From assembly GCA_026709365.1 (NCBI GenBank), contig JAPOTD010000083.1, positions 1-33,853 of the forward strand: a stretch of 33,853 nucleotides of DNA. Direction: 5' to 3'. Shown here in pieces: positions 25,599 to 33,544 of the stretch (positions within the stretch are counted from its first letter, which is position 1; every line of letters begins with the position of its first letter). The DNA is from Gammaproteobacteria bacterium. Lineage in GTDB: Bacteria; Pseudomonadota; Gammaproteobacteria; Pseudomonadales; Azotimanducaceae. Under the pieces are notes generated by a model. It saw only the letters and a list, made by a program, of their open reading frames with translations, made no database searches and was not told where the DNA came from. Both the position numbers and the translations under genes were made by a program.

Positions 25599-27116
25599 GT
25601 GTCCGACGAATCCGGCGTCATCAGGCCGCGCACGGTTCCCTTAAGCCACGCCGAAGGGCGGGCAGCCGGCCCCAAAGGCGGCAGGGGCCGGCGCTGGCCG
25701 CTGCTGCTGGTGGCTGCCGGCGCCGTGGCCACGGTCGCCGTCCTGTTCACCCTAGTGCCCCGTTGGATCGAACCCTTGGAAACGGTCCCGCCAACGGCTG
25801 CGCCCAGCAACGGAGCGCCACCGACGACGGCCGTGCCCCGGCCAGCCCCGGACGACCAGCTGCCGCCCTTCCAAGCGCTCAGAAGGGAGCAGGCGCACAC
25901 CGAAGCCAGCGGCGAACTGGCCCGCTTCGTGGAGTTGGAGTTGAAGCTGCGCGAGGAGCTCAACGCCGGCGCCTGGTCCGAGGCCCCCTACGATGCCGCC
26001 CGCACCCTGGCCCAAGCCGGTGACGAGGCGTTCGTCGCCGAGCGGTTCGACGCCGCCATCGACCAGTACCGCCAAGCCGCCGACGCGCTGGCGGCGCTGA
26101 TCGACCAAGGCCACGCCCAGTTCGAGGACGCCCTGAACCAAGGGCTTGCGGCCATTGAAGGGCGCGACCCCGCCACGGCGGAGGCCTGGCTCAGCCAAGC
26201 CGGGGACATCAAGCCGGACAGCCCGGCCCTGCACAGTGCCCTTGAGCGGGCGGGCCGCCTGCCCGAAGTCATCGCCCAGTTCCGCATCGCGCGCAACCAC
26301 GAACTGGCCGGACGCTGGGACCAGGCGGTGGCCGCCTACCAAGCCATCCGCGCCTTGGACGCCGCCACGCCCGGCCTCGGCGCCGCCATCGACGCCGCCC
26401 GCCGGGGCCGCTCCGAGCAGATCTTGGGCGAACGGCTGTCCGCCGGATTCAAGGCTCTGGAACAGGGCAGCTTCGAACAGGCGGAAAACGCCTTCAGGCA
26501 GGCCTTGGGGATCGACCCCGGCAACGCCTCCGCCGAAGGCGGGCTGCAGCAGATCGCCGAGCAGTCGGAACTGGTGAGGATCGCCGAACTCCAGCGCCAG
26601 GCGGAGCGGCATGCGGCAGCCGAGCGGTGGGACGAGGCCGCCGAGGCCAACCGGCGCATTTTGGCCTTGGACGCGAACATCCAATTCGCCCGGCTGGGAC
26701 TGGAGCAGGCCGAAGCGCAAAGCCACGCCTTGAACACCCTGAAGCGGATCGCCGACGGCGCCGAACGGCTGTCGTCGGATGCGCTCTTTGCGGAGGCGCA
26801 GGACCTTCTGGCCGATGCCAAGACGCTGTCGCCGAGGGGCCCCGTTCTAGCGGCCGCCATAGCGGGGATGGATGCCCTGCTCCGCCGCCACGGCACCCCG
26901 GTGCCCGTGCTGCTGCGGTCGGACGACGCCACCGAGGTGCTGCTCTCCAACGTCGGCCCCTTGGGGCGCTTCGCCGAAAAACGCCTTGAGCTGCGCCCGG
27001 GCGCCTACACGCTGGTCGGCAGCCGCGACGGCTGCCGGGACGTGCGCGCCGAGATCAGCGTCCAACCCGGCATGGGGCCGATCGAGATACGCTGCGTGGA
27101 ACTCCTGCAGCGATGA
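25599..27116 (+). CDS. Single-pass membrane protein with TPR-like repeats
   Basis: 505 aa from a GTG preceded by AGGGA. A short basic cytoplasmic N-terminus is followed by one membrane helix (33-53, WPLLLVAAGAVATVAVLFTL) and a Pro-rich linker. The large periplasmic region has TPR-type helix pairs (about 130-400; FDAAIDQYRQAADALAALI, RWDQAVAAYQAIRALD, SFEQAENAFRQALGIDPGN). The last 80 residues form a beta-rich, PEGA-like domain (VPVLLRSDDATEVLLSNVG, LELRPGAYTLVGSRDGCRDV). The stop overlaps the next ATG by 4 bp. A scaffold role next to the PEGA/SUMF1 protein is inferred from the shared layout and coupling. Confidence 0.8.
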   Translation: MSDESGVIRPRTVPLSHAEGRAAGPKGGRGRRWPLLLVAAGAVATVAVLFTLVPRWIEPLETVPPTAAPSNGAPPTTAVPRPAPDDQLPPFQALRREQAHTEASGELARFVELELKLREELNAGAWSEAPYDAARTLAQAGDEAFVAERFDAAIDQYRQAADALAALIDQGHAQFEDALNQGLAAIEGRDPATAEAWLSQAGDIKPDSPALHSALERAGRLPEVIAQFRIARNHELAGRWDQAVAAYQAIRALDAATPGLGAAIDAARRGRSEQILGERLSAGFKALEQGSFEQAENAFRQALGIDPGNASAEGGLQQIAEQSELVRIAELQRQAERHAAAERWDEAAEANRRILALDANIQFARLGLEQAEAQSHALNTLKRIADGAERLSSDALFAEAQDLLADAKTLSPRGPVLAAAIAGMDALLRRHGTPVPVLLRSDDATEVLLSNVGPLGRFAEKRLELRPGAYTLVGSRDGCRDVRAEISVQPGMGPIEIRCVELLQR

Positions 27117-29155
27117 GCGCCGACCCGGTCATCAAGCCGGTCCGCTACCAGCCGCCCGGCGAGTCCCGCGCCCGGCGGCCGCGCCTGTCCGCAGCGCGGA
27201 TGGTGCTGCTCGCAGCGGCGCTGACCGCCGCCGCCGTGCTGGCGTTCCTGTTCATGGCCCGCTCCGTGGCCCTTGAGTTCACGCCCCCCGCCAGCCGCAT
27301 CAGCATTGTGGGAGGACCCGCCGTTGAGTTCGGCGGCGTCCACCTGCTGCTGAGCGGAACCTACGAGGTCCAAGCGGAACTCGATGGCCACCACCCCATA
27401 GCGGCGCCGTTCACCGTGGGTGAGGAGCGCAACCAAGCCTTCGAGTTCAAGTTCGCGCCGCTGCCCGGCCTGCTCACCGTGGAGGCCGTCCCCACCGGGG
27501 CGCGGCTGACGGTGGATGGACGCCCCCTAGGCGCAACGCCGCTCACCGACGTGCCCGTCGAAGCGGGCCGGCGCGAGCTGCGCTTCACCCATCCGCGCCA
27601 CCAGGCCCTGGACATGACCTTGGCGGTTGCCGGGCGCAGCGAACGGCAGCGCATTGACGCCGAACTCCTGCCCAACTGGGGGGAAGTGCGCTACGTCACG
27701 GAACCGCCGGGGGCGCGCATACTGGTCGATGGCGAGGACACCGGCCTGAGGACGCCGGCGACGGCGGAGATTCTCGCCGGCGAACATGAGGTGGCGCTGG
27801 TCATGCAAGGCCACCAAAGCCATCGCGAGCGCATCCTGATCGCGCCCCTGGAGCAGCGCGAGGCGCCGCTGATCCGGCTGCGCCAGTCCGATGCCCAGCT
27901 TCGGGTGAGCACCCGGCCGGAGCGGGCGGGCGTGACCATCGACGGCCAGTACCGGGGTGAGACGCCGGTCAGCGCGGCCTTGCGGTCGGGAAACGCCTAC
28001 CGGGTGCGGCTTTTCAAGGCAGGCTTCGCCGCGCACAGCGCCACCGTCACCCTGAAGGCCGGCGAAAACCGCCGGGTTTCGTTCGACCTCGAACCCTTGA
28101 CGGGCTTGGTGTGGGTGCAGGCCGAGCCCGCAAACGCCCAACTCCTGGTGGACGGCCAAGCCAAGGGCTCGGCCAACCAAGTGCTCGAACTGCCCACCCG
28201 CCCCCACCGGCTGGAGATTCAGGCCGACGGCTACGCCGGCTACCGCACCGAAATTCGCCCCCGCCAAGGCCTCACCCAGGAGGTGCGGGTCAAGCTGCTG
28301 ACCTTGGCCGAAGCCCGGTTGGCGGCATTGCGTCCAGAAGTCGCCACGGCCCAAGGGCAGGTTCTGAAGCTGTTCAAGCCGACCCCCATCCGCATGGGCG
28401 CATCGCGCCGCGAACCCGGCCGGCGGGCCAACGAAACGCTGCGCGACGTGGCCTTGGAGCGCTTCTTCTACTTGGGGCTGAAGGAGGTGACCAATGCCGA
28501 GTTCAAGGCCTTCGCCAGCGGCCACGATTCCGGCGCCTACGAGGACCAGCCGCTGAACAAGGACGACCAGCCCGTGGCCATGGTCAGTTGGCACGAGGCC
28601 GCCCGGTACTGCAACTGGCTCTCAAGCCAGGACGGTCTGCCGGCGTTCTATGCGGAGGAGTTCGGCAAGGTGACTGGCTTCAACGCCGCCGCCACGGGCT
28701 ACCGGCTGCCCTCCGAAGCGGAATGGGCCTGGACCGCCCGCCATCAGGAGGACGGCGGGTTGCTGCGCTTTCCTTGGGGCGAGGCGCTGCCGCCTCCGAA
28801 CCGGCACGGCAACTACGCCGACCGCTCCGCCGGCCACTTGGTGGGGCGCATCATCTTCGGCTACAACGACAACCACGCGGTGGCCGCGCCGGTCGGCACC
28901 TTTGCGGCCAACGCCAAGGGCATCTTCGATCTCGGCGGCAACGTGGCGGAGTGGGTCAACGACTTCTACCAGCACCCGGCGCCCGACCCCACGCCGCCCC
29001 TCGGCCCGCCCGCCGGGGAGTATCATGTCATTCGCGGATCGAGCTGGATGCACGGCACCGCCACCGACCTGCGGCTGTCGTTTCGCGACTACGGCATCGA
29101 CGGCCGCCGCGACCTCGGATTCCGCTTGGCGCGATTTGCGGAGACTGAACAATGA
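27113..29155 (+). CDS. Membrane protein with four PEGA repeats and a SUMF1-like domain
   Basis: 680 aa. One membrane helix at about 29-49. Four PEGA repeats follow at about 119-187, 188-256, 260-327 and 330-396, each with a pattern like VDG...G.TP (LTVDGRPLGATPL, ILVDGEDTG, VTIDGQYRGETP, LLVDGQAKG). The SUMF1/FGE-like domain (about 423-676) shows VTNAEFKAFA, VSWHEAARYCNWLS, YRLPSEAEWAWTAR, FPWGE, GIFDLGGNVAEWV and VIRGSSW...GFRLARF. The copper-binding cysteines of true formylglycine-generating enzyme are absent after RGSSW, so it is probably a binding or structural version. It is coupled to both neighbours by ATGA overlaps. Confidence 0.88.
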   Translation: MSADPVIKPVRYQPPGESRARRPRLSAARMVLLAAALTAAAVLAFLFMARSVALEFTPPASRISIVGGPAVEFGGVHLLLSGTYEVQAELDGHHPIAAPFTVGEERNQAFEFKFAPLPGLLTVEAVPTGARLTVDGRPLGATPLTDVPVEAGRRELRFTHPRHQALDMTLAVAGRSERQRIDAELLPNWGEVRYVTEPPGARILVDGEDTGLRTPATAEILAGEHEVALVMQGHQSHRERILIAPLEQREAPLIRLRQSDAQLRVSTRPERAGVTIDGQYRGETPVSAALRSGNAYRVRLFKAGFAAHSATVTLKAGENRRVSFDLEPLTGLVWVQAEPANAQLLVDGQAKGSANQVLELPTRPHRLEIQADGYAGYRTEIRPRQGLTQEVRVKLLTLAEARLAALRPEVATAQGQVLKLFKPTPIRMGASRREPGRRANETLRDVALERFFYLGLKEVTNAEFKAFASGHDSGAYEDQPLNKDDQPVAMVSWHEAARYCNWLSSQDGLPAFYAEEFGKVTGFNAAATGYRLPSEAEWAWTARHQEDGGLLRFPWGEALPPPNRHGNYADRSAGHLVGRIIFGYNDNHAVAAPVGTFAANAKGIFDLGGNVAEWVNDFYQHPAPDPTPPLGPPAGEYHVIRGSSWMHGTATDLRLSFRDYGIDGRRDLGFRLARFAETEQ

Positions 29156-29394
29156 GCGTCGCATTAAAGGGTAAACTGGCGCGCGGGTTGCTGATCGGCG
29201 CGCTGCTGGCCATCGGCGGCTGGGCCTCGGCTGCTGAGACCGAGGCGCCAGACGATGGTGCTGCGGCCCAGGCCGACGAGGCGGCTGAGGAAAACGCGGC
29301 AGCCGACGATGGCCAGCCGGAGTCCCATGACATCTTTCTGCCGACCGAGGAGATCTCCGAGGACTTCGCCGTGCCCTTTCCTGTGGACATCTGA
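29152..29394 (+). CDS. Small acidic secreted protein
   Basis: 80 aa. Signal peptide (LLIGALLAIGGWASA, cleavage about residue 27). The mature part is very acidic and Ala-rich (TEAPDDGAAAQADEAAEENA). A more ordered-looking C-terminus, IFLPTEEISEDFAVPFPVDI, is the probable contact site. Its ATG overlaps the stop of the PEGA/SUMF1 gene by 4 bp. The stop codon lies in the first of several 18-bp repeats. Not recognised; its position between the SUMF1-like gene and the channel gene suggests a small component or regulator of the complex. Confidence 0.7.
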   Translation: MSVALKGKLARGLLIGALLAIGGWASAAETEAPDDGAAAQADEAAEENAAADDGQPESHDIFLPTEEISEDFAVPFPVDI

Positions 29395-29451
29395 GACCCG
29401 GTGGACATCTGAATCCCCTCGGACATCCGCAAACCCACAGTGGACACATGA
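29383..29451 (+). repeat. Decaying 18-bp repeats carrying stop codons
   Basis: GTGGACATCTGA occurs at 29383 and again 18 bp on at 29401, in the same frame. A decayed copy (TCGGACATCCGC) is at 29419, and GTGGACACATGA at 29440, just before the channel-gene ATG. The first copy encodes the VDI-stop end of the small protein. Duplication of the gene end is the simplest explanation. Confidence 0.8.
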
Positions 29452-30249
29452 ATGAAGCGCCAACTGCCTGTTGAACTGATCTACCAAATCGCCGCCTTGG
29501 TGCTGTCGCTCATCATCGTCCACCTGGCCTACATCACCGTGGTGCGCCCCAACGCCGAAGCCATCCTCGAGGTCCGTGCCGAGCAGTCGGCGGCTGGCGA
29601 GCCGGTGGCCGATGAGCCGTCGATCTACGTCATGCTCAAGGACTTCGAGCAGGAGGCCTGCTTCGTGCTGATGCTCTGGGCGATGGCGATCATGGGCTAC
29701 AAGGGCCGCGCCGCCCTGCGCGAGCGCACGCTGCTCGATGAGGACTTGATCAGGCTCCACGAGGGCATGAGCATCCTGCCCGAGGACACCCGGGAGTACA
29801 CGCGCCCGATTCAGGCGCTGCCGGCCAACGTCCAAGGCTGCCTGCTGCCCAGGACGCTGCTCTCCGCGCTGCAGCGCTTCGCCTCCACCCGCAACGTCCA
29901 GGACGTCTCGGTGGCGGTCAAGGCCATCTGCGACACCGAATCCGACCGGCTCGACAGCGAACTGGCGATGGTCCGCTACATTGCCTGGGCGATTCCCAGC
30001 ATCGGCTTCATCGGCACCGTGCGCGGCATCAGCCAAGCCTTGGGCCAGGCCTACAAGGCCGTTGAGGGGGACATCGCGGGGGTGACGGCCAGCTTGGGCG
30101 TGGCCTTCAACTCCACCTTCATCGCCTTGGTCATCAGCATCATCATCATGTTCCTGATGCATCAGCTGCAACTGCTCCAGGAACGCTTGGTGCTTGACGC
30201 GCAAACCTACTGCGACCAGCGGCTGCTCGCCCATCTGCAGGTGCGCTAG
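29452..30249 (+). CDS. MotA/TolQ/ExbB-family proton channel protein
   Basis: 265 aa. Hydrophobic helices at about 10-31, 67-84, 175-196 and 212-236, with a cytoplasmic stretch between the second and third. The third helix carries the family signature AWAIPSIGFIGTVRGISQAL (P..G..GTV.GI). The fourth carries LGVAFNSTFIALVISIIIMF. In the family such proteins form a pentamer around a plug dimer, and proton flow drives plug rotation. No TolR/ExbD gene of normal size is nearby; the two downstream VWA proteins carry the plug-like helix instead. The stop shares one base with the next start (TAGTG). Confidence 0.9.
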   Translation: MKRQLPVELIYQIAALVLSLIIVHLAYITVVRPNAEAILEVRAEQSAAGEPVADEPSIYVMLKDFEQEACFVLMLWAMAIMGYKGRAALRERTLLDEDLIRLHEGMSILPEDTREYTRPIQALPANVQGCLLPRTLLSALQRFASTRNVQDVSVAVKAICDTESDRLDSELAMVRYIAWAIPSIGFIGTVRGISQALGQAYKAVEGDIAGVTASLGVAFNSTFIALVISIIIMFLMHQLQLLQERLVLDAQTYCDQRLLAHLQVR

Positions 30250-31424
30250 TGTCCTTGCTGCTGGAGCTCAACGATGCGGCCTTGAGCCTGTACCGGGACG
30301 GCGACCCCATCTATCAGCAGCCCGCCATCGCCCTGGTTGGTCCCCAAGGCGCGGCCTTTGGGGCCGAAGCGCTGCAACGCGCCCGCCTGCAGCCGCAGCA
30401 GGTCAACCAGCAGTACCTCGCCCGGCTGAACGCCGATCCGCTGCCGCGGCCCGGCAAAGGGATCGCCAACCACGCCGACCTGGTTTACCGGCACTTGCGG
30501 GAGATCGGGGCCTTGGCCGACGAACCCCTGGCCGTCGCAGCGCCGGGCTTCCTGACCGGCGACCAACTCGGGGTGCTGCTCGGCATTGCCGAGGAGGCCG
30601 GCATCCGCATTCGCGGCTTCGTGGACAGCGCCGTGCTCATGGGCAGCGTGGCGGAACTGCGCCCCAACACCTGGCTGCTGGACCTGCACGCCACCCGCAG
30701 CTGCCTGACGGAGCTGCGGCTGGGCGACGCGGACGGCCAAGCGGTCAGCCAAGGGACGGTGGAGGACATCGCCGGCTTTGGGCGCAACGCCTGCCTGGAC
30801 GGCTGGGCCAACCTGGTCGCCGACCGCTTCGTGCAGGACACCCGCTTCGACCCGTTGCACGCCGCCGACTGCGAACAGCAGCTCTACGACCAACTGCACG
30901 CCTGGGCCGAGCGCCAAACGCTCAGCGAACTGGCGGTGGCCGTCCGCCAAGGCGACGCCACCCGGCAGGTGCGGATCGGCGCCGCCGCTTTGCGCGACAA
31001 GCTGATGCAGCGGCTGGCGCCGGTGGTGGAGAAGGTTCCCGCGGGCGCCCGCCTGCTGGTCGCGCCGCACGGCGCCGCCCTGCCGGGCTTGGTGGAGGGC
31101 TTGGAGGGGCTCGGCATCGAGGCGCGCCGCCTGCCGGAGGACATCATGGCGCGAGCGATGGCGCAGCGGCTCGGGGCCGTGGACGGCTTGAAGTGGGTCA
31201 CGGCACTGCCGGCTGCGGCTATGGAACCTGCGGCAGCGAACCAAGCGTCCGCAGCCTCGGCCAGCGCACCGGGGGACGCGGTGGCCAGCCACGCCCTCTG
31301 CGGCCACCGCGCCTGGCCCTTGGCCGGCAACGGCTTCGGCCTGCCGGAGCAAGGCCGCATTGGGGAGATCATTGAGCGCGGCGGCCGGCGCTTTGAGCTG
31401 ATCGCCGTGGAGGACGCAGGCTAG
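30249..31424 (+). CDS. Actin/HSP70/sugar-kinase-fold (ASKHA) protein
   Basis: 391 aa from the GTG overlapping the channel stop. There is no signal peptide or membrane helix, so it is cytoplasmic. The order of elements fits the ASKHA fold: an N-terminal phosphate-1-like strand (LLLELNDAALSLYRDGDP), a central phosphate-2-like strand (WLLDLHATRSCLTEL, 142-156) and an adenosine-type segment (RLLVAPHGAALPGLVEGL, 268-285). The glycine motifs are weak, so it may bind but not hydrolyse nucleotide. PilM and FtsA-type proteins give a precedent for an actin fold at the base of an envelope machine. The last part (about 310-391) looks like a separate small domain. Confidence 0.7.
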   Translation: MSLLLELNDAALSLYRDGDPIYQQPAIALVGPQGAAFGAEALQRARLQPQQVNQQYLARLNADPLPRPGKGIANHADLVYRHLREIGALADEPLAVAAPGFLTGDQLGVLLGIAEEAGIRIRGFVDSAVLMGSVAELRPNTWLLDLHATRSCLTELRLGDADGQAVSQGTVEDIAGFGRNACLDGWANLVADRFVQDTRFDPLHAADCEQQLYDQLHAWAERQTLSELAVAVRQGDATRQVRIGAAALRDKLMQRLAPVVEKVPAGARLLVAPHGAALPGLVEGLEGLGIEARRLPEDIMARAMAQRLGAVDGLKWVTALPAAAMEPAAANQASAASASAPGDAVASHALCGHRAWPLAGNGFGLPEQGRIGEIIERGGRRFELIAVEDAG

Positions 31425-31437
31425 GCGGCATGAGGGC

Positions 31438-32526
31438 ATGGCCAAACGGCGTTCGTTAAGCGTTTTCTCGCTCTCCTTCCTGGACGTGATGTCCTGCGGC
31501 TTCGGCGCCGTGGTGCTGATCTTCCTCATCATCAACCACGCCACCGAAGAGGACGCCAAGATCGTCAACAAGGATCGGTTGGCGGAGATTCGCCTGCTCG
31601 ACTACCAAGTGCAGAACGGCGAGCGGGACCTGTTCGAGTTGCAGGAGCAACTGGAGGGCGTTCTGCAACGGCTGGGCGAGTCCCGGCAAAAGCGGGTCAG
31701 CACCGAGGCCGATCTGGAACAGGTGCGTCGCGACTTTGACGACCTCGATGCCGAGTCGTCGGCGGAGCGGGCGTCCGTCGAGCGGCTGAAGAGCGATCTG
31801 GAGGCCCGTGAGGAGGAGGTGGCGCGCTTGCGGCAGATCGAGGAGGCCAATGACGGCGGACGGGCGCTGGCATTCGTCGGCGAGGGCGACCGCCAGTACC
31901 TGACCGGCCTGAAGGTGGGCGGCAGCAACGTGGTCATCGCCGTCGATGCCTCCGCCAGCATGCTCGACCGCACCATCGTCAACGTCCTGCGGCGGCGCAA
32001 CATGCCCGAGCAGCGCCGTCGGCAAGCGCCCAAGTGGCGGCGGGCGGTGCGCACCGTGGAATGGCTGGCCGCCCAGCTGCCCTTGGATGCGGACTTCCAA
32101 GTGTTCGCCTTCAACGAACAAACCCGCTCGCTGGTGGCCGGCAGCGGCGACCAGTGGACGCCGCTCGGCGACGGCAGCGCCTTGGCGGCGGCCATCGGCG
32201 AACTGGACGGAATGGTGCCGAGCGGCGGCACCAGCCTGCTGCAGCTGGCGACCAAGCTGCGCGCCTTGGATCCGTTGCCGGACAACGTTTACCTGGTGAC
32301 CGACTCGCTGCCCACCCAAGGCACCCGCGCCCCCCGGCGGGCCACGATTTCCGGGGCCGACCGCCTGGACCTATTCCGCGATGCGTTGCGGCAAATGCCC
32401 CTGCAGGTGCCGATCAACGTCATCCTGTTCCCGATGGAGGGCGATCCCTTGGCCTCGGCCGCCTATTGGAACCTGGCGCGCACCAGCGGCGGCGCCTACA
32501 TGGCCCCGGCAAGGGATTGGCCATAG
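31438..32526 (+). CDS. Membrane-anchored VWA protein 1 (MotB/ExbD-like N-terminus)
   Basis: 362 aa. A basic start is followed by one membrane helix with SLSFLDVMSCGFGAVVLIFL (11-30; Asp16 at its start), then a coiled coil (about 45-138) and a VWA domain (about 160-355). The metal site looks complete: DASAS (Asp170, Ser172, Ser174), Thr265 in GGTS, and Asp289 in VTDS. By topology the coiled coil and VWA would be periplasmic. The helix and aspartate resemble the plug helix of MotB/ExbD/ZorB, in place of whose usual periplasmic domain this protein has VWA. It begins 13 bp after the ASKHA gene and is paralogous to the next gene. Confidence 0.85.
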   Translation: MAKRRSLSVFSLSFLDVMSCGFGAVVLIFLIINHATEEDAKIVNKDRLAEIRLLDYQVQNGERDLFELQEQLEGVLQRLGESRQKRVSTEADLEQVRRDFDDLDAESSAERASVERLKSDLEAREEEVARLRQIEEANDGGRALAFVGEGDRQYLTGLKVGGSNVVIAVDASASMLDRTIVNVLRRRNMPEQRRRQAPKWRRAVRTVEWLAAQLPLDADFQVFAFNEQTRSLVAGSGDQWTPLGDGSALAAAIGELDGMVPSGGTSLLQLATKLRALDPLPDNVYLVTDSLPTQGTRAPRRATISGADRLDLFRDALRQMPLQVPINVILFPMEGDPLASAAYWNLARTSGGAYMAPARDWP

Positions 32527-32539
32527 GATTGGGGCAGCC

Positions 32540-33532
32540 ATGAGCACCCGCAACCGAAGATTGATCGAGGAGTTCAGCGTCTCCTTCCTGGACGTGATCT
32601 GCTGCGGCTTCGGCGCCATCATCCTGCTGCTGATGATCACCAAGACCGTGGAGCCGATCCTGCTGGAGCGATCGGTCGTCAGCTTGGAAGGCCAGGTGGC
32701 GAGCCGGGAGCAGGCGCTCTACGACATCCAAGGACAGATTCGCGAGCTGCGCCAGCAGTTGGCCGATGCCAGCGGGCAGCTCGACGACAACCTGCTCGCC
32801 TTGGCCCGCATGGAGCGGGAGCTGACCCGCATCCTCGGCCAGTTCACCGCCACCACCGAGGACCAGGAGCAGCTGCGCCGGCAAACCCTGAAGCTGGCCG
32901 CGGCGCGGCAGTCGCTGACCGATGAGATGGAACGCCTGCTCGGCCTCGACTTCCGCCGCCAGAGCGATCTGGTCGGCGGCATCGCCGTGGACAGCGAGTA
33001 CATCATCTTCGTCATCGACACCTCCGGCAGCATGTTCAACGGCGCGTGGCCGCAAGTGCTGCGCAAGGTGAGCGAGACCTTGGACGTCTATCCGACCGTC
33101 AAGGGCATCCAAGTGATGAACGACATGGGCGAGTACATGTTCTCCGGCTTTCGCGGCCAGTGGATTCCCGACACGCCGGCCCGCCGCCAATCCATCCTCA
33201 ACACCCTGCGCAGCTGGAACGCGTTCAGCAACTCAAGCCCCGTGGAGGGCATTCAGGCGGCCATCGACACCTACTACGCGCCCGACAAGCGCATCGGCAT
33301 CTACGTCTTCGGCGACGACTACAGCGGCGACTCGGTGGAGGAGGTGGTGGACGCCGTGGACCGCATCAACGTCGCCGACGAGTCCGGGCGCCGCCGGGTG
33401 CGCATCAATGCGGTTGGCTTTCCGGTCCACTTGCAACGGCCCAACGCCCGCATCTACCGCTTCGCCGCGCTGATGCGGGAACTCGCCTACCGCAACGGCG
33501 GAACCTTTGTCGGCTTGTCGGAATTCCAGTAG
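32540..33532 (+). CDS. Membrane-anchored VWA protein 2 (MotB/ExbD-like N-terminus)
   Basis: 330 aa. The start at 32540 gives a protein that begins just before the shared helix (VSFLDVICCGFGAIILLLMI, 14-33; Asp18); the frame is open further upstream but only inside the previous gene. A coiled coil spans about 45-135, then a VWA domain with DTSGS (Asp160, Ser162, Ser164) and Asp259-Asp260. The third site is Ser-rich (NSSP, 231-234) instead of Thr. It shares the N-terminal segment and layout with the preceding VWA protein but not its VWA details, so the two probably assemble together as unlike plug subunits. It is 13 bp downstream of its paralogue. Confidence 0.86.
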   Translation: MSTRNRRLIEEFSVSFLDVICCGFGAIILLLMITKTVEPILLERSVVSLEGQVASREQALYDIQGQIRELRQQLADASGQLDDNLLALARMERELTRILGQFTATTEDQEQLRRQTLKLAAARQSLTDEMERLLGLDFRRQSDLVGGIAVDSEYIIFVIDTSGSMFNGAWPQVLRKVSETLDVYPTVKGIQVMNDMGEYMFSGFRGQWIPDTPARRQSILNTLRSWNAFSNSSPVEGIQAAIDTYYAPDKRIGIYVFGDDYSGDSVEEVVDAVDRINVADESGRRRVRINAVGFPVHLQRPNARIYRFAALMRELAYRNGGTFVGLSEFQ

Positions 33533-33544
33533 GCTTGGCAGGCC

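Noticed and set aside
27113-29155. A true formylglycine-generating enzyme
   Set aside because: The active-site cysteines are absent, no sulfatase gene is nearby, and the protein is fused to PEGA repeats.
29448-29460. An alternative ATG four bases before the channel start
   Set aside because: It is in another frame and leads to no conserved protein; the ATG at 29452 gives a normal MotA/TolQ-type N-terminus.
29452-33532. Zorya defence system
   Set aside because: There is a MotA-like channel, but the partner proteins have VWA rather than OmpA-like peptidoglycan-binding domains, and no ZorC, ZorD or ZorE-like helicase or nuclease gene is present in the window.
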